This document shows positions 1 to 10,089 of a stretch of 64,000 bases of DNA, one piece after another. The translations under genes and the position numbers were made by a program. Every line of letters begins with the position of its first letter. Position 1 is the first letter of the stretch. The notes under the pieces are model-generated. The model saw only the letters and a list, made by a program, of their open reading frames with translations. It had not been told where the DNA came from and made no database searches. The stretch covers positions 156,140,501-156,204,500 of the forward strand of contig CM059582.1 in NCBI GenBank assembly GCA_030407085.1. Reading direction: 5' to 3'. This DNA is from Trichopria drosophilae. Lineage: Eukaryota; Arthropoda; Insecta; Hymenoptera; Diapriidae.

Positions 1-185
1 GTCAACTCTCAAAGCCGGTACCTAACCACTTTACCAACTTTGATATTGCATACTCGATACGAAATGACAAATACTTGAAACAGAATGCAATCAATTGTTT
101 CAACTGTCTGTCATTTTGTAACCAGTAAATAATGTCAAAGTGGTTAGGCTTTGAGAGTTGAAGGTTCCAGGTTCGATCCATGCCG
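1..185. repeat. tRNA-like inverted repeat
   Basis: Bases 4-47 and 131-162 are imperfect inverted copies sharing CAACTCTCAAAGCC and TAACCACTTT. The right copy carries a D-arm-like TGGTTAGG (141-148) and a perfect Pol III B-box-like GGTTCGATCC (170-179). No cloverleaf can be folded and the spacing of the two boxes is short, so this looks like a fragment of a tRNA-derived element and not a tRNA gene. The left part may continue outside the window. Confidence 0.35.
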
Positions 186-199
186 GAACAAGTATGTTT

Positions 200-2859
200 T
201 TTAAATTTATTTGCGATTAAATAAATATTGTAAAACAATTATTTCAAATTTAAATTATGAAATGTTTTTAATTAATTTATTTTTTAAGTTTATTTTATAT
301 CTGAAATACTTGTATAATACTTTTACAATACCAGCGATATTTTTAGATCCATGAGGCATCAAGTATCGCTTAAAGTATCGCACTTGCTGTTTAGCGATAC
401 TTTCAGGAGACATATTCGCGAGACTTGAAGAGATACTATGAGACTCTTTTTTTTACTCGGGAACATATTGTTATATATTGTTTCCGAGAATGTCCAAATC
501 TTAGACATGCTGCTTGTTCGAACGGACACAATCGATCACATATTTTCCAGGTATTTCCACCTTATGCAAACGATCATATAATAGTAGAATTTGGAACTCG
601 GCTACATATATAAGTTACACGTTGGTAAATAGGTGTCCTTCGGAAAATTAAATCAGGCAAAAGTTGCAGAAAGTAAATCCGGCTTTTTCATGATGCCCTT
701 GGTTTACCTATACCTGCATGCAAGTACAACTTAAATTCACATATTGCATTAGGATTTCGTAATATATTATTTTCTTCCGTTCAAAAGGTAATGCGTGAAT
801 CTAAAGAGTGCTTGTGTGGTGCGGGCCCCCCCCCCCCATTTTTATACTGGCTTAACCTCCAAACATGGAGATATGGGTGACCATCGAACCCAGGTGATAT
901 TTGCTATCCCTGTAGAGGTCAAAGTAGGAAAATCATTTGCGATGTCGGAATAAGGACACTGAATGGTCCTATTATAGGTACTTTTGTCGCAATTTGCTGC
1001 CGTACTGTTGGGATAACGAAAACAATGTGTAGAAGTTTTTGTGTAGAGAATTTTCCGCTTCATGTTGTTTGTTTGTTTGAAACAGTTTTTCGTCAGAGTT
1101 TTATTTGTTTGAAATAAATGCAAAAAACTATAAAATATCACTTTTTATCATTTTATATTTTTTAAATAGCTGCCAAGACATCTCAGGAGGCAAAAATACA
1201 TCGACAATACGTAATTGATTGTATCCGTTCGAACATACAGCTCATCCGAAAGTTTACCATAAGTTACAAATATAATTGACCTTCTGATGAATAATGATCG
1301 AAATGCGACGTAATATTTTTGCGTTGTTTTTACATCTGTCGGGCACTCGTTCGTACAATCCTGAGTTATTTGAAAATTTGTGTTCGAATCAAATTACCAA
1401 TAATTTAATTTTTCATCATACACCATTGTGTCATTTGAAAACTTTTATAAAAAAAATGTGCAACTAACTCCGGATTGTGCGGAAGAGTTTCTTCAGTAGT
1501 AAACCCATTCAGTAGTAATAAGATATATATTATTTGTTATATTACATATTTATTTTTACTAATTCATTTTTAACATTTCAAAGCAATATTTAGAATCAAA
1601 TAGTTTTCCTACAGATGAAGCATTATAAATTTTCACTTAATACTTTGAGTTAAATAATGAAAAGATACATTAAGGCAGCAAAGCTCGCGTAGAAGTAACG
1701 AAAATTGACGGTAATTAATTGCAATTGCGATTCTGATATTATTATACCATTTACGTAATGAACAGTAAATATTCATTTCCGAAATTAATCCACTTATAAA
1801 CTGGTTAAGAAAAATAACTGTCGTAACATTCGTAACTAAACAGGTATAATATTATTTACTCTATCATTGATTAAGTCATAAATATTTATGTGTATTCTGT
1901 CCTGGTTCAGAAATCATAAATTGAAACCAGTAAATGAAGATCTTCTTCGATACTCCAAGTAGTATTTACAGTAAAGAGATTATAAGAATTACAAGTTCAA
2001 CGATTTTAAGAGCGTTTGTCGTCACCCTTGGACTACGTAGCAAACTGTGCTAACCTCTGCCTTCTATGAATTTATTCGGTTCCACTTAGCTCCCTAGCTC
2101 CACTATATAGTTCTCCTCTTCGTTCTCGACTTCGTACACGGTCGCACTGTTTCACTCTTCCTCATGAAATTCAAATCAGTCGTTACGCTCCTGGATGATG
2201 TTTTAGTACGGGTGCACCGCACTTCTCCGGGTTCGATGTTTTATTTATAAATTGTTTGTTTCATCATCTGCGTATACCCGCTTGTCATGTTCTAGCCTCC
2301 TCGAATAGCTGTCAATTATACGATTATCAGAACCACGAAAATTACTTCCTGACACGTTTTAAGGATATTTTTTAGGTTTAACATGAGATCCTCAAGATTT
2401 GTTTAATTTCGAACCACCTGCATTATTAACATTATATAAAAATTATTAATTTTTTTGGTATTCGTACCATTGGATAATTGAAATTGTCAGATAATTGCGT
2501 CAGTTAACTTGTAAAAGCTGCCAATAATATCAATCGTTGATTTATACATTCGTTAGTTTATACTATTTCGTTTCCATTCAGAATGCATTATTGTTGAATC
2601 GTTATCGGAGTTCACTAATTGCTGTCAAAGAAAGTAGGCCATCTAATTCTTCGTTACTGTACATTTAAAACTTGTAAATTAGTAAGATTACAGCCATACA
2701 AGTACAAATAATAATAAATGACCTAAATAATAATTTCTATTACAGTTCTATTGAAGAAATAAAGACATTTCATGAGTATCTATCTACAAACTTATATAAA
2801 AATGTGATTATTGCAATATTATATTTAACACAAATTCGTTCTTCAAAGGAGACTTTAAC
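200..2859. other. Non-coding region downstream of gene A
   Basis: AT-rich sequence with no recognisable gene. It contains a run of 12 C at 826-837. Bases 1041-1135 resemble 8748-8850 (both have TGTAGAGAATT, then TTTGTTTGAAACA), so this is probably a decayed copy of the same repeat family. A GC-richer patch at 2020-2230 has no identifiable content. Confidence 0.5.
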
Positions 2860-2952
2860 TTAGAGTGAAGATGTAATATACGTCCTTTTGATAAAGTCGG
2901 CTGCTCGTTCTGCGATCATGGTTATGGTCGCAGCAGGGTTGCCAGAAACTAT
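2860..2952 (-). CDS. Gene A exon 9: C-terminus with second active-site residue
   Basis: It encodes IVSGNPAATITMIAERAADF and ten more residues before TAA (2862-2860). The Asn of SGNP is the second active-site residue in insect GMC enzymes. The acceptor TTTTCAG ends at 2953; the preceding intron is 60 bp. Confidence 0.92.
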   Translation of the reverse strand: MVSGNPAATITMIAERAADFIKRTYITSSL

Positions 2953-5900
2953 CTGAAAATGTATATCAATCGTTATAAGGGAGGGGTGGGAATGGTAAAT
3001 TTATACCCTTACCCTAGGCATAATCGATGCATCCGTAACTCGTAATCCTTTAATACCATGAACTCTTAGATGAGAGTCAACAACTGCAAACGGATCAGAA
3101 GCTGGACCCATTTTACATGAACCACCTTGGTGATTTTCGACTCTAGTTTCGTACTTAACAGCACACTCCCAATATTCATCACTCATAAACTCAACATCGG
3201 CACACTTTGCTTCCCGAGAACCGACAAAGGTTAATTTACGAGCACGCATACTTGTAGAGTTAGCAAAGCGAAAGGCGATTCGTATCCCTTGGATTATAAT
3301 TTTTCGATCTTGAGGATCAGCCAAGTCGTTACTCCAGATTATTGGATATTTAAGAGGATTCCTACTTGCAAGAAACAGCCGACCTAAATGTGTTAAATAT
3401 ATATCGATGTCCGTGATAGATAAATGACATAAGAAAGATATGATAAATAGTATCGAACCTCTACTCCTAGTATGCAGATTTACAGGAATTATTTGTATGG
3501 CCTGGATGCCCCTAGAAGATTCACGATTTTCTTCATGCTCTAGAAGGCCACAACTGCTGCGATACCCAGAAAAAAGAAACTGGATATCAGGGTAATCTGG
3601 TGTTGTATAATTTGATGATGTCATTGCCGTGACTTGCGCTAGACCCGTGGAAGCCAGTGGCCCTGTCTGATTATAGAGATATTGATCGCCATAGGAACTA
3701 TCTAATTTCTCATCAGAATTCTCCTTCAGTTCAAATTTAAGCCCGTAAGACACATGATTGTGTAAATTTTCACCAACTCCTGGAAGATCATGCTGAACTT
3801 TAATGCCAACAGATCTAAGGTGCGCTTTTGGACCAATGCCTGATAGCAATAATAAGTGTGGAGAATTTATAGCACCGCTTGAAAGGATTACTTCACGTTT
3901 CACCAGAGCAATTCGTCTCTTTCCGTTCTATAAAATATTAATTATAGTTATTCATGCATATTAATAGTGAAATGATCCCAATGTAATCTACTGACAATAA
4001 TATATTTAACTCCAATCGCTCTCTTGTTGTTGATTATTATTTTAGTAGCGGTTGAATTTAGAGCAATGTGGAGATTGGTTCGGTTCCGATGAGGCCAAAG
4101 ATACGCTGCAGCATTACTGACTCTGACACCATTTTTGCTCGAAGTTTGCATAACAGAAAGACCCGACAATTTTGCTCCAACAATGTCGTTTGTTACGCCT
4201 AATCCCATTTCCTCAGCTGCTTTTAGCATATCTTCTACCAAGTCCGGTCGCCAGGGAAATCTCAATATGTTCAAATATATTTCTTATTAAAATTTGTAGA
4301 GATGTTATATAAGAATTTGTGTTCTTCTATTAAGAGGAAATCGTCTTTATTCCGCATTTTATTATCATACGTATACGAAAAACACAGACTCGACATTTAA
4401 TAAGTATTTAATTACGTAGTTTTAATATAATTCAAAGCTTCAATTCACTTATACTAATACCTGATACTTATAACAACATTTTGGTACATTGAAGAATATA
4501 TAAGACTTATATTATTTTGTGCCAGATTTATTCAGAACCCAATTCTTTAAATATCACAAGACAAAACGCATTACCAAAGTTCTGTGTCCTGTGGAAATAT
4601 CTTACTGATTTTACTGCCATGCAATAAAGCATGTAACATATCTGAATATACAGGTTTGTCTTTAGTTTTCAATGATATGGTTTAAACTATTTATAACAAT
4701 AAAATCCATTAATAAAATAAACAACTCTATACGCGAAATCTCCAGCATATTGTTTTAAAAATGACGTTTTCTTTTAAATTCTCTTCAGTTCATGAATGTG
4801 TCAACAAAACGTACTGGAGTCTTGTGAAACTTAAAACATTCAGTTTTCCTAATTTCGAAGAGTTTGAAATTGATAGGAGATATCTCTTATCATCAGAATG
4901 CAATAAAATTTATAAAAGAAATAATCTATTAATATGAGAATATTTTTTTACCTCTCAATCGGCACAGGTCCTCCAGTAGCATGATATTTTGAACCGACCC
5001 TGTGTATTTCTTGATTGTCCTCTGCCTTCAGAAAATACGGCAATACCTTGGGTAGTTAAGATTTAAGTTTATATCGATTATAAATTTGAAGCATAATACA
5101 GAGATATTGTGATTCATATGTGATAATCAACTAATATAAATATATACTATAATAAAATGGATTTTACGAAAATCACGTTAACAAATGTTAAAATAGTGGG
5201 TTATCATGAGGTATTGTTAATAATTTCATGTAAATATTCAGTCACTATCGAAATTAAAAATAGTGTTCTATATAAAGTGTTTAAAATCGATTCACATTAA
5301 TAGTTACAAGATAAAAATATGTTAGGATATATTACAAAGATATAAAATTAGTAGTACCTCGTTCCAAGACCATCCTTTGTTCCCCATGTGAACCCATTTT
5401 TCAAAATCCTTTGGGTTGCCTCGGTGGTACGCCATGCCGTGCAAAACAGATGTACCGCCAAGGACTTTCCCACGAGGCCATCGACAAATTCCGCCGTAAT
5501 TTAAACAGGCATAAGATTCATTTTGTGTGGTAAATTTCCAATCAATTTTCGAGCCTGCAGTTAAGAAAAATAAACAATGACAATCAGATTAATGTACCGG
5601 AAAATGTTTTTAGCAATATATATTTAAAAGAAAATTACATTAGACATTAATTTTAGAAAGAAATATATATTACGATGTATATAATTTTACTAGCTAGGTA
5701 GGCATTCCTCAATCGAATATTAAAAAAATTAAGGTAACTAGGGAAGATTCGGGTAGCTGTATATTTCTATCTTTTGATAATTTTTTTGCATGCATTATTT
5801 TTCAAGTTATTGCATAAAATTTTAAGGTGGCCGGGGCTACCCGACTCTCCCCTCAATGCTCACACAGTTCATAATATGCCAATAATAAAATTATAATAAT

Positions 5901-6833
5901 TATATAAAATATTAATGAGTATTTTATAGACATGGTATACAATTGTTTTATTCGTTTGAAGAAGCAAAACTGTCCTTATGCGAAAGTTTAGTATATGAAG
6001 CAAGTTAAAAAGGAACTTCGAATATGATGAGGATATTATTTGTGGTGGACAAATAGTGACTACGAAATATGCTGGCTTTCACGGAAACGTTGAAATTACA
6101 AAATTGTAATTTGTACGAAGATATGCCATATTAGCAACATCACTACCTAAGTACACAGGAACGTTGCTTGGTACTTGAGCTCCAGCCGGCTCATCCGGGC
6201 CAGCCTCTAAGAGAAGTACATTCCATGATGGATTTTGACTTAATCTCCCAGCTAGTACAGACCCAGCCGTTCCACCTATAATATATATACGATAGAAGTC
6301 TATTATTTAGATAGTGCCACAATATTTTAAGGTATTTTATGCAACATGCAAGTAACCTGCGTTGATTATTTCACATACATGTTTCCGATCTCATGACGAC
6401 TAATAACTACGTTAAACATACATTTCAACCAGAATATACTTGTCCCCTCCCTTTTTGAAATAAAATACATTTTATACGTACCTCCAACAATAATAAAATC
6501 GTATATTAATCCAGGCTTTTCCACCGGGTTTATTCGTGCACAGGGTCTTGCGATTTTCGGATTAATTTTAACTAGAGTACTTAATAATGTTAATAAAATG
6601 GTTTGGTTTCCTACGACATTAACACACACATCTGTTAACTGAGGCCCGCCATAAAAAGGATTTTCACATACATCATTATGCCGCATTTCAGATTCATGAT
6701 AATACTGAAATTATAAGGAACATAATGCATATATTGATTTAGTTTAATTAAATACGTACATCGAGGTGCGTTTTAATGCATTTGATATTAAATGAAATAA
6801 ATAAATGTAATGCAGTTCTGATTTACGTACCAT
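2860..6833 (-). CDS. GMC oxidoreductase, gene A (nine coding exons, ~614 aa)
   Basis: FAD-dependent glucose-methanol-choline oxidoreductase of the insect 'glucose dehydrogenase [FAD, quinone]-like' type; the family oxidises alcohol or sugar hydroxyls through bound FAD. Coding exons, 5' to 3': 6833-6831, 6704-6482, 6275-6147, 5554-5358, 5046-4952, 4260-3996, 3927-3459, 3383-3013, 2952-2860. They sum to 1845 nt, an uninterrupted frame of 614 residues plus TAA, usual for the family. All junctions are GT-AG. The FAD-binding loop GGGTAGS is at about residues 75-81. GMC signature 1 (GKVLGGTSVLHG) starts near 147 and signature 2 (GAINSPHLLLLSGIG) near 322. The catalytic His is H545 in ENHQGGSCKMG and the second active-site residue is N589 in SGNP. 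The N-terminus has the usual Cys-containing hydrophobic lead but no clear cleavable signal. It lies about 8 kb downstream of gene B on the same strand. The substrate is unknown; related insect enzymes act in cuticle, immunity or ecdysteroid metabolism. Confidence 0.93.
3013..3383 (-). CDS. Gene A exon 8: C-terminal domain with catalytic His
   Basis: A 371-nt exon, the same length as its counterpart in gene B. It encodes RLFLASRNPLKYP and the active-site motif ENHQGGSCKMGP (H545), ending TDASIMPR. The acceptor is TTTAG before 3383; the donor is AGG|GTAAGG. Confidence 0.93.
3459..3927 (-). CDS. Gene A exon 7: GMC signature 2
   Basis: It begins NGKRRIALVKREVILSSG and carries GAINSPHLLLLSGIG, then DLPGVGENLHNHVSYG, ending HTRSRG at donor AGAG|GTTCGA (phase 1). 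The acceptor is TTATAG. The 75-bp intron after it is a multiple of three and contains no stop in frame. Confidence 0.92.
3996..4260 (-). CDS. Gene A exon 6: substrate-domain segment
   Basis: It runs from FPWRPDLVEDMLKAAEEMG through GVRVSNAAAYLWPHRNRTN to AIGVKYII. The acceptor is ATTGAG before 4260. The donor is the less typical ATT|GTCAGT at 3995. The following intron is only 68 bp. Confidence 0.9.
4952..5046 (-). CDS. Gene A exon 5: VLPYFLKAEDN segment
   Basis: A 95-nt exon encoding VLPYFLKAEDNQEIHRVG, then YHATGGPVPIE. The acceptor CCCAAG lies in a weak polypyrimidine context. The donor is GAGAG|GTAAAA (phase 2). Its match to the start of exon 4 of gene B supports it. Confidence 0.88.
5358..5554 (-). 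CDS. Gene A exon 4: GMC signature 1
   Basis: It encodes SKIDWKFTT, then WPRGKVLGGTSVLHGMAYHRG and ends WSWNE. The acceptor is CTGCAG before 5554 and the donor GAG|GTACTA (phase 0). This is the first GMC family signature; His replaces the more usual Asn at the FAD-contact position (VLHG). Confidence 0.92.
6147..6275 (-). CDS. Gene A exon 3: FAD-binding Rossmann segment
   Basis: It completes GGGTAGSVLAGRL and continues through the second beta strand, VLLLEAGPDEP, to VPVYLG. The acceptor is ATTATAG and the donor TTAG|GTAGTG (phase 1). Together with exon 4 it equals one 326-nt exon of gene B. Confidence 0.9.
6482..6704 (-). CDS. Gene A exon 2: N-terminal lead and start of FAD loop
   Basis: It encodes the Cys-rich lead, a hydrophobic stretch (QTILLTLLSTLVK), the conserved PCARINP segment and YDFIIVGG. 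The acceptor TTTCAG precedes 6704. The donor GGAG|GTACGT at 6481-6480 splits a Gly codon in phase 1, exactly as in gene B. Confidence 0.9.
6831..6833 (-). CDS. Gene A exon 1: ATG-only coding exon (proposed start)
   Basis: An ATG preceded by AAATTAAA, a good insect start context, is followed at once by a perfect donor GTACGT (6830-6825). The next acceptor (TTTCAG, ending 6705) opens the following exon in frame, so the start codon would be the only coding codon in exon 1. The alternative is the in-frame ATG at 6686-6684 inside exon 2, which would shorten the protein by seven residues. Confidence 0.55.
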
Positions 6834-7589
6834 TTTAATTTGTATAAGAAATTGATACGCCCCCTACAAGTTAACCCGTTAATATATTTCGTTTTTCCGT
6901 AACATTTTAAACTGCTAGTAGAGAAGGAAAACTATGGACTATTCAGCCTATTTATTGAGTTCGCCAATACTTCTTTTTTTAATAAATGTAAAGAGATAAT
7001 AATGTTTTTGCTATCAACTAGAAGACTAATCGGCTTGCCTTTTAAATAGAAGTGCACTTGCAACTTTATATTCCAGCTGATAATCCGACATGCAGTTAAT
7101 TCTCACTATCCGATGCATTTATAAACTAACATTTTTTTAATTGCTTGAGAGGCAGTTTTTTTAAAACAGTGTTAGTTACTTAAAGTGATTTTCATTTAAA
7201 TATCGGTGTCGCAAAATTTTTTTATTTTTGTCGTAATAAATTCCCAACGTATAAATTTATTTAGTTTTCCTATTTCTATATTTTGAAAAGTCTACTTAGG
7301 AATGTTTTCTTATTTTTTAATTAAGGTTTATTTCGTTATCACATACCGCATAAAAGATTAAGCAATGTTCCGAAATGTCATTTTATTTTGTAGTAGAGGA
7401 GGTCGAGGCGCGGTTTTCCTTTGTTTATCTCATATTCACCGCAATTTGAATATTAAAATTTAACTTACACTTAACATTTTCCGTTATTTTTTCCTGCATT
7501 GGAAATTATACTTCAATATTGCTCCGTTAATAGAATTAATACAAAAGCAAATTAAGTTTTGCTATTGAGAAATAAGAGGGTTAATTTTG
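6834..7589. other. Upstream flank of gene A
   Basis: Non-coding AT-rich sequence directly 5' of the proposed gene A start; it should hold the gene A promoter and 5'UTR. An AT-rich GAAATATATT lies about 50 bases upstream of the ATG, but I cannot assign it as a TATA box. Confidence 0.4.
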
Positions 7590-7873
7590 GGTGATGCCTA
7601 GTAGCATTCTACCTATAATTCTATCAAAAATTCTAACAAAACTGATACTAAAACGCCCAATTCTAGATATAGAGAAAATACATAATCCCAGATTGTAAGT
7701 TTGGATTTAGGAAGAAGCATGGACTGTTGAGCAGATCCATAATGTGGTCAAGACTATCAATAAAGTAATAGAAGAGAAGGAATATTGTTCTGCAACCTTC
7801 TTGGATATTAGCCAAGCATTTGATAAAGTTTGGTATACAGGATTTCTGTATAAAATCAAAAGAAACTAGATGC
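7590..7873 (+). pseudogene. Jockey-like LINE reverse transcriptase, 5' fragment
   Basis: Plus-strand frames read ILPIILSKILTKLILKRP, then HNVVKTINKVIEEKEY, then the RT core FLDISQAFDKVWYTGFLYKI, as expected for the reverse transcriptase of Jockey-clade non-LTR retrotransposons. Stops interrupt the frame. The homology stops at about 7870, where an inverted-repeat element is inserted, and resumes at about 9174. No endonuclease domain is visible upstream, so the copy is 5'-truncated. Confidence 0.8.
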
Positions 7874-8057
7874 CTTCGACCCGGGTGCCTACAATTTTGG
7901 CTAAATTCGTATTGCAGTTCCCTGACGAAAGGCTGATGCTTCCGGGAATATTCCCATTTTAAGACTGCCAGGAAAGAAGGCGGCAGAGGGTAGTTCTAGC
8001 ATCGTTAGGTCCGAGTAGTTTCTATACATATATTGTAACAATATCTTGTTCCTTAAA

Positions 8058-8519
8058 TAGGGAGAATATGCCAATGAATGGACGGATAAGCATTTTTCAC
8101 ACTTTGATCGATTGTAACTTTTGAATTCTTTTATGAAAATTTAATTATGATACCACCATTAGAATCGTTAGACTCTGCTCTTTATGACCGTGTAGTTCAA
8201 CCTTTGATTTTATTTAATTATTAACCTCGTCTTCATACGTTTGTAAAAAAATCCGCTAAACCCGAATGAATAGACGGGTTAAATCAAATGGGACGTTTTC
8301 AGTACCAGTTTTGGAGGGCTTTAAAACTTTGCTTTGATTTTACAAAATAATAAACACTGGAAGATCAATAGTACTGAAAATATTGTTTTGAATGTTCAAA
8401 GAACATAAACATATGTATTTTGTTGCATGTTGTGCATCATACATTCATAAGGAATAGAAATATGTAGAAAATCGTCCATTCATTGGTAGTCCTCCATTCA
8501 TTGGCATATTCACCCTATA
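8058..8519. mobile_element. Nested 460-bp MITE
   Basis: Terminal inverted repeats read TAGGG(A/T)GAATATGCC, then AATGAATGGA, at 8058-8085 and 8489-8519. TTAAA flanks both sides (8053-8057 and 8520-8524) and may be the target duplication. It lies inside the element that interrupts the LINE. There is no coding content. Confidence 0.65.
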
Positions 8520-8996
8520 TTAAAATTGAAAATGAGCATTTTCAAAACTTCGACCCCGACCGCAGGTCAGCCGAAGCACTGATAAATGAGCACGTCTTGT
8601 TCACACTGATGCTTAAAAAAACGCGGTTTTGTCGAGTTTTTGACATGTCGGGTTGCAGGAAATAAATTATTTTATATGCGGGAGACTTCGGTTTCCGTTT
8701 TTTACGGCATTATCGTTGATTTTACGAAGAAATGAATATAACCTTTTTTTGTAGAGAATTCGATGTTCTATATTTTTTGTTTGAAACATTTTTTTGTACG
8801 ATTTGTATTTTTTGTTAAAAAATGGAAAAAACGTGTTTTTTGAGCGTTTTTTTGTTAAACCTCCCCATAATCTAGTATGCATTGTCTCCAAAAACTAATC
8901 AGATCTAAGTTTGGCCAAGAGAAACCCAAATCCGTTTGTACTTTTTAAATTCGTCTTGCCAGTCGCGAGATATCGCGTATACAAAATTTTGCCCAC

Positions 8997-9024
8997 GGAC
9001 GGACGGACGGACGGACGGACGGAC
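8997..9024. repeat. (GGAC)7 microsatellite
   Basis: Seven perfect GGAC units followed by GTAC, inside the element at 7874-9173. Confidence 0.95.
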
Positions 9025-9173
9025 GTACAATCTAACGGACACCAATTTTTTTATTGTTGCTTTGGGTTCCTTAGGGCCTGAAACGTCGACATTTGATGAA
9101 AAACTATAGGGTTATTTTTTGGTGGGAACTGACCAAATTCAATACTTCGCCAGACCTATGGTCTGGGTCGAAG

Positions 9174-10080
9174 TAATTTAACTCACAGTTTTTACCTAAT
9201 ACTGAAATCTTATACTAGTAATATACATGTCCTAGTTAGACAGGAAGAATAACTATTTGGACTATTCACCATCAAATCGGAAGTCCCGCAAGGTAGTGTC
9301 TTAGGACCGATTCTGTCCTTATTCTATTCTGTAGATCTTCCACTTATACCGGAAACAGAAGTAGCCACATTTTGCTGATGACGCAGTAATTACTGCAACA
9401 AACGAAAATCTTACAAGGGCTCCATTCTATCTTCAAAACCATCTCGATCTGATTCAAGAATGGTTAAAAACATGGCGTGTTACAGCCGATGAAACCAAAT
9501 CAACGCATGTAACTTTCACTACACGTAAAGGAAATTGTCTACCAGTACAGCTTAATAATAACAATCTACCCCAAGCAGAAGATAAATCTTAGCATGTATC
9601 TCGACAGAAGGCTGACGTGGATTAAACATATTTGGATAAAAAGCAAACAGCTTGGACTGAAATGTAGGAAAATGTATTGGCTACTTGGGAAAAACTCAAA
9701 ATTTTTCTTAGAAAACAAAATAATGTTGTACAAGACAATACTGAAGCCTATTTGGACCTACGGGATACAGCTGTGGGGTAGTCCTTCTATCTCTAATATT
9801 CAGATTATACAAAGGTTTCAATCAAAGACATTACCAATAATGCGGATGCCCTGTGGTATGTGCCAAATCAGATAATTCAAAACGACCTGGAAGTACGCAC
9901 TGTTAAAGCTGAGATCGTGTCCTACAGTACGAAACATCTGGAGCGCCTGAGTAATCATCCAAACAAAAATCTAGTAAACTTATTAGACCACAATGCAATT
10001 ACGCGACGATTAAAATGAACACATCCACTTGACCTTCCTACAAAATTCAAATAAAGACTTAAGAATAAATGAAAGGTTAT
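9174..10080 (+). pseudogene. Jockey-like LINE reverse transcriptase, 3' fragment
   Basis: It continues the LINE after the insertion: FYLILKSYTSNIHVLV, the RT motif VPQGSVLGPILSLFY, a FADD catalytic box (9371-9382) reached only by a one-base frameshift, then LDLIQEWLKTWRV. The C-terminal part is open at 9594-9875 (YLDRRLTWIKHI, then LYKTILKPIWTYGIQLWG). Stops and frameshifts show it is inactive. The RRLK-HP end lies near 10015. Confidence 0.85.
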
Positions 10081-10089
10081 ATTTAATGT

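Larger units (their letters stand above)
7874..9173. mobile_element. Inverted-repeat element inserted in the LINE
   Basis: It lies between two adjoining halves of a LINE reverse transcriptase, so the 1.3-kb span is an insertion. The left end starts CTTCGACCC and the right end finishes GGGTCGAAG. A further inverted match to the right end lies inside (8548-8576). The right end and the inner copy are each short hairpins (CTTCGCCAGACC/GGTCTGGGTCGAAG). It contains a (GGAC)7 microsatellite at 8997-9024 and no coding frame, so it is non-autonomous. Confidence 0.6.

Noticed and set aside
131..185. tRNA gene
   Set aside because: B-box-like and D-arm-like words are present, but no acceptor stem or anticodon arm can be formed and the spacing is too short.
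842..1141. Minus-strand 99-residue frame
   Set aside because: It overlaps sequence similar to the repeat at 8748-8850, so it is more likely a repeat-derived chance frame.
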